Origin: Siphonodentalium dalli
Lineage: Eukaryota; Mollusca; Scaphopoda; Gadilida; Siphonodentaliidae
Reading direction: 5' to 3'
NCBI GenBank assembly: GCA_032622095.1
Contig: CP136061.1
Location: 170,565,107-170,629,106, forward strand
Length of the DNA: 64,000 bases
In this document: piece after piece, positions 45,888 through 55,377 of the stretch
How the letters are laid out: each line of letters opens with the position of its first letter
Position numbering within the stretch: position 1 is the first letter of the stretch
Made by a program: the position numbers and the translations under genes
The notes under the pieces: model-generated
Database searches by the model: none
Seen by the model: the letters and a program-made list of their open reading frames with translations, nothing else
What the model was told of the DNA's origin: nothing

Positions 45888-46090
45888 TATAATAATAAAT
45901 AATAATAATAATAATATTTATTTAAAACACGCATTATACAAAAGGTAGTTTCAATGCGCAGATCTATACACACAAGAAAACATATACACCACACATTCGT
46001 AAAATTGCATTTTCACACGTTATAGCATTGCTTAAACAAATGTGTTTTCAGTTGTTGCTTGAATTGTAGTATTTACACAATGTTGTTTAC
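45888..46090 (-). mobile_element. Truncated non-LTR retroposon tail
   Basis: Read on the minus strand, a short fragment encodes F-K-Q-Q-L-K-T-H-L-F-K then a stop. That resembles the extreme C-terminus of several non-LTR reverse-transcriptase proteins. It is followed by about 130 bp of AT-rich sequence and ends in an (ATT)n tract at 45888-45920. The 5' truncation and microsatellite tail are typical of such copies. The fragment is tiny, so the assignment is tentative. Confidence 0.4.
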
Positions 46091-46162
46091 CCAAATTTAC
46101 GCAATGATATAGGGTTAATCATGTAAGAAATACATTATGTTTATCAATATAAACACCATGTA

Positions 46163-46549
46163 CAGGGGCGGATCCTGGAATTTCAATAAGGGGGGGGGGG
46201 GCAACCCACGAAATAGGGTCCCAGCATCGGATGTTGAACGCATTCGCCGAGCCGCGCATCGGCGAGCTGGGGGAGAGCACGAGAGGGGTGGTCCCTTCTC
46301 ATTGGTGGGACTCCGGGAAGTCACCCCCGGGAAAAGTGGCTAATTTGCTAATTTTGATGCCCTGATTGTAACAAAAGGAGCAATTTCATTGATTTCGGCA
46401 CCTGTCATTGTTCAAGATGCATATTTATTTGCCAAAATAGGGGGCACCCTACCGTGGATCCATCCAACTTGGTTGTCTTACCTCTTTATCTCTGGAAATA
46501 AAAAGGGCTGGGCATACACCAAGGGCTCCTATCCCTGGATCCGCCCTTG
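46163..46549. mobile_element. hAT-like MITE
   Basis: 387-bp segment bounded by CAGGGGCGGATCC and GGATCCGCCCTTG (12 of 13 inverted match). It has a G-run near the left end and internal GCACGAGAGGGGTGGTCCC and CCCCCGGGAAAA blocks, common in short hAT-type elements. It encodes no transposase. The 8-bp flanks (ACCATGTA and CCGGACTA) do not match, so the target duplication is lost or the ends are off by a few bases. Confidence 0.7.
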
Positions 46550-47360
46550 CCGGACTATAGCTCGGTGATTGTAATTGTTCCATTGACCAGATCTTTAGAA
46601 CAATGTGTGCTACCAGTATGGGGCATGGTGGTTTGGGGATGACAGAGGCGTTCTAAGGGCGCCATGTAGGCCTATTGGGCCCTGGAGTCATATCGGTGGG
46701 TTTTTGCAAATTTAAATGGGTGTATAAAAGTGCACATTTCATCATATTTTGCTACAACATTTGAACATTAATTATAAAGACTCGCAAATACGCTGAATAG
46801 TTATGAAATTAATGAAATACTCACCATCTGGACAATTGCAATTTAAATTGTGTTCTTAAATTTCATTTGATCTCGGTTAAAAAAAAAAAAAAAAAAATTT
46901 AATTTTTTTTTTATTTTGTCAAAAAATCTTATTAAATTTAATTAAATAAATGATTTTTTTTTTGCATTAAATTGCAATATAATGTTATCAATGTGGTATA
47001 TATATTACCTGTTATCTAGAGTAGAGATGTGATTACAAGTGACAATTTAGAGAATAGAGAAGTTAATTACTAGGCTACACACACAATCCAGCCTCAGGTG
47101 TAAAAGTGTAAAAGCAGAAGACAACAAATGACAACAAGTGACATCATCATGACATCACAATAATCTAATAATAGACCATATAATCTATTAATCTATTAAT
47201 AGGTTGCATGTCCGATATGTGTGTTTGTCTGTATGTGGCATTGGGTCAAGCAAACATGGGTGTATCTCGACAGATCGTCACCAAATTTGGTACATATGGG
47301 CATTTCGACCGGTATTGTTTTTTTGCGGATTATTTCGGCCCATTAAACATTTGCATTTTT
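46550..47360. other. Non-coding AT-rich interior with homopolymer tracts
   Basis: No gene. An A-run followed by T-runs lies at 46879-46970. At about 47220-47330 is a decayed repeat-like stretch with CACCAAATTTGGTACAT. A TAATCTATTAATCTATTAATAGG micro-repeat lies at about 47160-47205. Confidence 0.55.
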
Positions 47361-47565
47361 GGTAACGGACGTACCCTCTAAAAAGTAACGGACGTACCAA
47401 TTTTCAATAGTTTATAACTCAAGAAGGAAAGTAAAACTGCTCGTAATTTTTTTTATGTGAAGTAAGTAGGAGGCACTTGCTTTATAAACATACATTTCAT
47501 TGCACAAACATTCAAATTAAATGTGTACATTGAAAAACATGGTCAATTTCGGTAACGGACGTACC
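47361..47565 (+). repeat. Right cluster of the 15-bp motif GGTAACGGACGTACC
   Basis: Copies at 47361-47375 (exact), 47384-47398 (first base A) and 47551-47565 (exact), in the same orientation as the left cluster although the element's ends are inverted relative to each other. Confidence 0.85.
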
Positions 47566-47848
47566 ACTGAATTCCCCTAGTTTTGATTTAAACAAAAAAA
47601 TCGTATATGCCCCATCCAACACAAACAAAACACATTTATTTATACTTTTGAATTATTTCCAATTCTATATATGCCTAAATGATCAGTTAAGATCAATTTT
47701 AATGTAATTTATGGTTCATCATGCCGAAATACCCTAAAATTGGTATTTTCAGAGATTTCAGAGAAAAAAAAATATATTTTCAATTAATCATTATGAACAT
47801 AGTAATTTTCACTAATGGGTTAACCCTGGTTATTTTGTTATCTTCAAG

Positions 47849-47892
47849 ATGGCAAGTACAATATTTAAATATGGCAAGTACAATATTTAAAT
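47849..47892. repeat. 22-bp perfect tandem duplication
   Basis: Two adjacent identical units beginning ATGGCAAGTACAAT. Small local duplication without evident function. Confidence 0.9.
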
Positions 47893-47915
47893 TTTGACCT
47901 CTATGTCCACTTTAG

Positions 47916-48380
47916 CGTGGAATTGCCCGACTCGCTTATCCAAGGATTTCCAAGCTTTACAAAATCTTAATCATAACTTTACCAAGCTTTACCAAGGTTT
48001 CCAATCTAGCTTTACCTAGCTTTACCAAGCTTTACCAAGGTTCCAGCCTAGCTTTACTAAGCTTTACCAAGGTTCCAGCCTAGCTTTACCTAGCTTTACC
48101 AAGCTTTACCAAGGTTCCAGCATAGCTTTACCTAGCTTTACCAAGCTTTACCAAGGTTCCAGCCTAGCTTTACCAAGCTTTACCAAGGTTCCAGCCTAGC
48201 TTTTCCAAACTTTACCAAGGTTCCAGCTCAGCTTTTCCAAGCTTTACCAAGGTTCCAGCCTAGCTTTTCCAAGCTTTACCAAGCTTTCCAACCTAACTTT
48301 ACCAAGCTTTACCAAGGTTGTAAATGACCTTGGCCAAGGTTGCAACCCAGCTTTACCAAGCTTTACCAAGGTTGCAATTG
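47916..48380. repeat. Right subterminal 32-bp tandem repeats
   Basis: After CGTGGAATTGCCCG (inverse of the left-end sequence), about nine imperfect units of AGCTTTACCA repeated twice plus AGGTTCCAGCCT follow between about 48002 and 48330. Some units carry an extra AGCTTTACCT. The orientation is inverse to the CTTGGAAAAG motifs of the left end. Confidence 0.85.
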
Positions 48381-48964
48381 TTTTGTATTTAAAAGGTGAA
48401 AATCTCTAATGACACTGCAAAGGCTTCAACTTTGACAATATTATCATCATTAATGATACAATCTCTTGAAATTTACAACAGTCATGAACCATGCCATATA
48501 ATCATTCATGATATTATTCATTCAAAGTTCACTTTTCAGTCAGAATTTTGTTATTCTATTTAGATTGAGATAAATGGTACCTTATACCCGGTAAAATGTA
48601 TAGAATAATATTCACAGGTATATGTTTATGGATCTGAGGTATTTGGAGTGTGATAAAACAGTTAAATTAGATAAATTAGCAGAGAATATATAATGATAGA
48701 GACAAGCCTTTGGAATGAAAAGGTAGATAGTGGTCCTGAAGGTTATTCTTGGAAATGGTAAAATAATTGTTAACATAATATCATAAATAAAAATATCACT
48801 ACAACCATATTCTATGAGTCAAATAGAAAACATTAGGGCCACACAAGCAATAACTTACCTGAAGATTGTTGTGATAAAACATGGATTTAAACTCAGTGCA
48901 ACAGTTAATTCAAAGTGCTGCCACAGACAACAGTGACGTCTGCATAGTCATGTGACCCAGTCAT
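48381..48964. other. Non-coding stretch between subterminal repeat clusters
   Basis: AT-rich, no open frame of interest, no repeat seen. Confidence 0.6.
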
Positions 48965-49363
48965 GTGACCTACAACTAAGCTTTACCAAGCTTTTCCAAG
49001 GATTTCCAAGCTTTTCAAACTTCATGTAAGAACCTTGGTAAAGCTTGGAAAAAGCTTAGTAAATATTAGATCCAAGCAGAAGCTTTACTTAGCTTTACCA
49101 AGGTTGGTCAACACTGAGTCAAGGATTTCCAAGCTTTTCCAAGCTTTTCCAAGGTTTCACTTTATGTGACAATCTTGGTAAAGCTTGGTAAAACTTAGAT
49201 CCAAGCTTTACTAAGCTTTACCAAGGTTCCAACCAAGGATTTCCAAACTTTGTTGAAGAGTAAATTTTTTCATTCAAAAAGCTTGGTTCAAACCTTGGAA
49301 ATCCTATGAATTCCTAGGATTCCCAAACTTCTTTAAAAAAGCTCGGATTTCTTTTTGCAAGGG
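48965..49363. repeat. Right terminal and subterminal repeats
   Basis: Mixed-orientation AAGCTTTACCAAGC, CTTTTCCAAGG and CCTTGGTAAAGCTTGG motifs, then CCTATGAATTCCTAGGATT and the outer end CTTTTTGCAAGGG, followed immediately by satellite TATATAGG. Confidence 0.75.
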
Positions 49364-52300
49364 TATATAGGTATCCCCCCCACATACATCTATAGGTATC
49401 CCCACCACATACATATATAGGTATCCCCACCACACACATCTATAGGTATCCCCACCACATACATATATATGTATCACCACCACATACATATATAGGTATC
49501 CCCACCACACACATATATAGGTATCCCTACCACACACATATATATAGGTATCCCCGCCACACACATATTAGGTATCTCCACCACATACATATATAGGTCT
49601 CCCCACCACATACATCTATAGGTATCCCCAACACACACATATATAGGTATCACCACCACACACATATATAGGTATCCCCACCACATACATATATAGGTAT
49701 CCCCACCACATAAATATATAGGTATCACCACCACACACATATATAGGTCTCCCCACCACATACATCTATAGGTATCCATACCACACACATATATAGGTAT
49801 CCCCACCACACACATCTATAGGTATCCCCACCACACACATATATAGGTATCCCCACCATACACATCTATAGGTATCCCCACCACATACATATATAGGTAT
49901 CCCAACCACACACATATATAGGTATCCCCACCACATACATATATAGGTATCACCACCACACACATATAGGTATCCCCACCACATACATATAGTTATCCCC
50001 GCCACATACATATAGGTATCCCCACCACACACATATAGGTATCCCCACCACAGACATCTATAGGTATCACCACCACATACATATATAGGTATACCCAACA
50101 CATACATATATAGGTATCCCCACCACATACATATATAGGTATCCCCACCACATACATCTATAGGTATCCCCACCACATACATATATAGGTATCCCCACCA
50201 CATACATATATAGGTATCCCCACAACATACATATATATGTATCCCCACCACATACATCTATTGGTATCACCGCCACATACATCTATAGGTATCCCCACCA
50301 CATACATCTATAGGTATCCCGCCACACACATATATAGGTATCCCCACCACACACATATATAGGTATCACCACCACACATATATATGGGTATCCCCGCCAA
50401 ATACATATATAGGTATCCCCACCACATACATATATAGGTATCACCACCACACACATATATAGGTATCCCCACCACATACATATATAGGTATCCCCACCAC
50501 ATACATCTATAGGTATCCCCACCACACACATATATAGGTATCCCCACCACATACGTATATAGGTATCCCCACCACATACATATATAGATATCCCCACTAC
50601 ATACATCTATATGTATCCACACCACACACATATATAGGTATCCCCACCACATACATATATAGGTATCCCCACCACACACATATATAGGTATCCCCACCAC
50701 ATACATATATAGGTATACCCAACACATACATATATAGGTATCCCCACCACATACATATATAGGTATCCCCACCACATACATCTATAGGAATCCCCACCAC
50801 ATACATATATAGGTATCCCCACCACATACATATATAGGTATCCCCACAACATACATATATATGTATCCCCACCACATACATCTATAGGTATCCCGCCACA
50901 CACATATATAGGTATCCCCACCACACACATATATAGGTATCACCACCACACATATATATGGGTATCCCCACCACACACATATATAGGTATCACCACCACA
51001 CATATATATGGGTATCCCCGCCAAATACATATATAGGTATCCCCACCACATACATATATAGGTATCACCACCACACACATATATAGGTATCCCCACCACA
51101 TACATATATAGGTATCCCCACCACATACATATATAGGTATCCCCATCACACACATATATAGGTATCCCCACCACATACATATATAGGTATCCCCACCACA
51201 TACATATATAGATATCCCCACTACATACATCTATATGTATCCACACCACACACATATATAGGTATCCCCACCACATACATATATAGGTATTCCCACCACA
51301 CACATATATAGGTATCCCCACCACATACACATATAGGTATCCCCACCACACACATCTATAGGTATCCCCACCACACACATCTATAGGTATCCCCACCACA
51401 TACATCTATAGGTATCCCCACCACACACATATAGGTATCCCCACAACACACATCTATAGGTATCACCACCACATACATATATATGTATACCCAACACATA
51501 CATACATAGGTATCCCCACCACATACATATATAGGTATCCCCACCACATACATCTATAGGTATCCCCACCACTTACATATATAGGTATCCCCACCACATA
51601 CATATATAGGTACCCCCACAACATACATATATATGTATCCCCACCACATACATCTATTGGTATCACCGCCACATACATCTATAGGTATCCCCACCACATA
51701 CATCTATAGGTATCCCGCCACACACATATATAGGTATCACCACCACACACATATATAGGTATCCCCAACACATACATATATAGGTATCCCCACCACATAC
51801 ATCTATAGGTATCCCCACCACACACATATATAGGTATCCCCACCACATACATATATAGGTATCCCCACCATATACATATTTAGGTATCCCCACTACACAC
51901 ATCTATATGTATCCACACCACACACATATATAGGTACCCCCACCACATACATATATAGGTATCCCCACCACACACATATATAGGTATCCCCACCACATAC
52001 ATATATAGGTATCCCCACCACACACATCTATATGTATCCCCACCACACACATCTATAGGTATCCCCACCACATACATCTATAGGTATCCCCAACACATAC
52101 ATATATAGGTATCCCCACCACATACATATATAGGTATCCCAACCACATACATCTATAGGTATCCCCACCACATACATATATAGGTATCCCCACCACATAC
52201 ATATATAGGTATCCCCACAACATACATATATATGTATCCCCACCACATACATCTATTGGTATCACCGCCACATACATCTATAGGTATCCCCACCACATAC

Positions 52301-53507
52301 ATCTATAGGTATCCCGCCACACACATATATAGGTATCCCCACCACACACATATATAGGTATCACCACCACACACATATATGGGTATCCCCGCCAAATACA
52401 TATATAGGTATCCCCACCACATACATATATAGGTATCACCACCACACACATATATAGGTATCCCCACCACATACATATATAGGTATCCCCACCACACACA
52501 TATATAGGTATCCCCACCACACACATATATAGGTATCCCCACCACATACATATATAGGTATCCCCACCACATACATATATAGGTATCCCCACTACATACA
52601 TCTATATTTATCCACACCACACACATATATAGGTATCCCCACCACATACATATATAGGTATCCCCATCACACACATATATAGATATCCCCACCACATACA
52701 TATATAGGTATCCCCACCACACACATCTATAGGTATCCCCACCACACACATCTATATGTATCCCCACCACATACATCTATAGGTATCCCCACCACATAAA
52801 TATGTAGGTATCCCCAACATATACATATATAGGTATCACCACCACATACATATATAGGTATCCCCACCACATACATCTATAGGTATCCCCACCACATACA
52901 TATATAGGTCTCCCCACCACATACATCTATAGGTATCCCCAACACACACATCCATAGGTATCCCCACCACACACATATATAGGTATCACCACCACACACA
53001 TATATAGGTATCCCCACCACATACATATATAGGTATCCCCACCACATAAATATATAGGTATCACGACCACACACATATATAGGTCTTTCCACCACATACA
53101 TCTATAGGTATCCATACCACACACATATATATGTATCCCCACCACACACATCTATAAGTATCCCCACCACACACATATATAGGTATCCCCACCATACACA
53201 TCTATAGGTATCCCCACCACATACATATATAGGTATCCCAACCACACACATATATAGGTATCCCCACCACATACATATATAGGTATCACCACCACACACA
53301 TATAGGTATCCCCACCACATACATATAGGTATCCCCGCCACATACATATAGGTATCCCCACCACACACATATAGGTATCCCCACCACACACATCTATAGG
53401 TATCACCCCCACATACATATAAACCCACCACATACATCTATAGGTATCCCACCAATTACATATATAGGTATCCCCACCACATACATATATAGGTATCCCC
53501 ACAACAT
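49364..53507. repeat. 25-bp satellite, array B
   Basis: Same monomer and variants as array A. It contains a higher-order pair at a 1,995-bp offset (50283/52278, 50308/52303). It also holds the CCCACAACATACATATATATG monomer at about 50217, 50827, 51612 and 52209, which is the empty version of the site occupied by the recombinase element at the right edge of this array. Confidence 0.96.
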
Positions 53508-53931
53508 ATAATGGTAAGAGAGGCACAGCTTGTCTTAGCTATTTATGGAACCCAGCCCATTAGTAATTCAATCTGCTATGCAGCGATCAGCTGTTGCAGA
53601 ATCGTAAATACCTGCAAGAGGATACTCGCAGAATATCATCTTACCAAGCGAAATGCTTAGATTACTTCCCACTAAGAATATCATAACAAACGTAATGAAA
53701 ATAAGTATAATATATAATATTTGACATTTAAAAGATACTGTTAGGTAAATCTCTTGTTTTACGAAATAATGTATCAGAAATAAGATGGAACTATTTTCAT
53801 GCGCGGAAGACTACTTTGTTTATCAAGAGGAGCGGATGCCCCGGGATTCCTGCTCTTTTCTGGCTGCGACTACAGCAGAAATGTAAACATCGTACTGTCG
53901 CCAGAAAAGAGCAGATATCATTCAAAGTTTT
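53508..53931 (+). repeat. A1 direct repeat (left end)
   Basis: 424 bp from ATAATGGTAAGAGAGG to TTCAAAGTTTT. It matches A2 at 57821-58244 with only two substitutions seen (CCTGCTC/CCTTCTC and GAAATGTAA/GAAAAGTAA). It starts exactly at the satellite junction. A perfect 15-bp inverted repeat, CTGCTCTTTTCTGGC/GCCAGAAAAGAGCAG, lies at 53850-53864 and 53900-53914. Confidence 0.95.
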
Positions 53932-54048
53932 TGCAGGTAATCTGACTGTCTATTTATATCTTATTGTTTTTTGATTGATTGCTTACTTGCACATACTTCC
54001 CGTGAATGCCAACCATTTATTTCGTTGTTATTGTCTTTTATTCGTGCA

Positions 54049-54699
54049 ATGCCGGGCCGACGATTCCACACTCGGGTCGCCATTCTGGGTCACAGTTTTA
54101 TTGTGCGCGTGGGTCGCTTCCTGCGCAGGCGATTGGGAAAACCATTGCGTCATCGTAACGTTGCCGCCCCCGATTATAACTTTGCCCAGGTGTTTAATCT
54201 GGAGACGTACTCTGGTCGGCCTTTGGACATTCAATTTTTTGCCAAAGGTGGCTACAACATTTCCGATTTGGTCAGCACCATTTCGCGACTTCGAAAATAC
54301 CGACCACACATCGTTCTCCATCAGATCGGCGGCAATGACCTTTGCGCTATGTTTCCCCAATCGGTGGGTAGTGCGACCGACGAGCTCGTCGGCTCGATAT
54401 TGCGAATTAAGTCTGTCCGTTTTATTGTGTGTTGTCAGACTTTTTACCGACGGCGGATACGGGGCGTAAAATCCATGAAGCTTTATAATAAACAGGTTGA
54501 CATCCTCAATAACTATAATTCTGTGGTTCTCCCGGACCGATCTTCTCTTGTTTACTGTTGGCATCACGGGCGATTACAAACTAAGGCACTTAATTTCTTG
54601 TATGATGGCATTCATTTTTCACCTCTTGGCCAGCATCTTTATGCCAAAAGCATCCGGGGAGCTATTTTGTTTGCTCTCCAACAGGTCACCTGGTATTGA
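54049..54699 (+). CDS. SGNH/GDSL-type hydrolase of the recombinase element (216 aa)
   Basis: Block I is ILGHSF, with Ser16 in the nucleophile position and His where GDSL enzymes usually have Asp. Block II is GGYNISDL (G68), block III is IGGND (N96), and block V is DGIHFSPLG (D186, H189). All four SGNH positions are therefore present and the fold is probably complete. Such proteins hydrolyse ester bonds, and SGNH domains occur in some Ngaro and CR1-type retroelements; the substrate here is unknown. I chose the Met at 54049 because homologous folds begin just before block I. The frame is open upstream to 53971, but that extension has no motif. The gene lies 118 bp after A1 and 678 bp before the recombinase gene, same strand. 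Confidence 0.8.
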   Translation: MPGRRFHTRVAILGHSFIVRVGRFLRRRLGKPLRHRNVAAPDYNFAQVFNLETYSGRPLDIQFFAKGGYNISDLVSTISRLRKYRPHIVLHQIGGNDLCAMFPQSVGSATDELVGSILRIKSVRFIVCCQTFYRRRIRGVKSMKLYNKQVDILNNYNSVVLPDRSSLVYCWHHGRLQTKALNFLYDGIHFSPLGQHLYAKSIRGAILFALQQVTWY

Positions 54700-55377
54700 C
54701 TCCCAGAGAATACTTATACTATTCATGTATAACTTTTTATGTTTCACTGTGTCATTAGGCTACTCGCCTGGTTGGTTTTAATTTCTAAATTATCTATCAT
54801 CGATATCGTCAGGGAGCAATTACTTTTGAAATTTTGATAGGCCAATAACCTCACATTTACATGATTATTTATATTTGTTCTAAAATCATATACCAATCAT
54901 ACCAGATTGCGTAGCTACTATCCAAAAATTTTGTAACAAATTGGGATGCGGTAGGCCTACCAGTTAATTTGCTCCCTGCTCGTCATGATTTGAGTCATGC
55001 TAGCCCAGTTGTCCTGTCTTACGATTACCCAACCCGAGCCTATTTAAACACGTTGGGGTATTTTGGCATCAATATACAGTCCATGTTTTCTTTACCCGAC
55101 CCATATGGGCAGACTTTTCCATTTTACAGCCCAGTTAATTCCTGGTGCATGATCTGCAGCCTTTATGTCGGGATACATTCTTAATTTTAGATACATATTC
55201 TTTATTTCCCATGCTGTATTGCCTAATTTAAACCCTATTTTTGTGTATTTTGGCTTATTGGGTTGGGTAACTTGGGTCAAATATTTGGCCACTCTCGTTC
55301 ATTTCCTTGCTACCGACCTTGTCTTTCCTGAATTTCCCTTCTATTACAGACCAACCTAGTAATACCTCATCAGCATC
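54700..55377 (+). other. Gap between hydrolase and recombinase genes
   Basis: 678 bp with no gene and no trace of reverse-transcriptase or RNase H motifs in any frame I read. It ends with a strong 3' splice-site-like sequence, TTTCCCTTCTATTACAG, at 55333-55349, 28 bp before the recombinase start. Splicing from an upstream donor is therefore possible. Confidence 0.6.

Larger units (their letters stand above)
40574..49363 (-). mobile_element. 8.79-kb DNA transposon inserted in satellite
   Basis: The left end reads CCCTTACCAAAA. The right end, read inward on the other strand, is CCCTTGCAAAAA. Both ends then carry CCTAGGAATTC/CCTTGG-type motifs in inverted orientation. A further 14-bp inverted match, CGGGCAATTCCACG, lies at 40769-40782 and 47916-47929 (complement). 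Satellite is broken exactly at the two ends. The left junction is CACACA-TG and the right is TATATAGG, where intact monomers read CACACATATATAGG. This fits a TA duplication with one copy mutated to TG, or a 1-bp overlap. Inside is a minus-strand transposase-like gene and several nested or degraded repeats. I cannot assign the superfamily; the transposase does not show hAT, piggyBac or Tc1 signatures that I recognise. Confidence 0.75.

Noticed and set aside
46137-46343. 68-codon open frame over the hAT-like MITE
   Set aside because: It spans the inverted-repeat end and G-run of a non-coding element and begins outside it.
53971-54048. 26-residue N-terminal extension of the hydrolase
   Set aside because: The frame is open, but the SGNH fold begins right after the later Met. 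The extension lacks a motif, so the shorter start was preferred.
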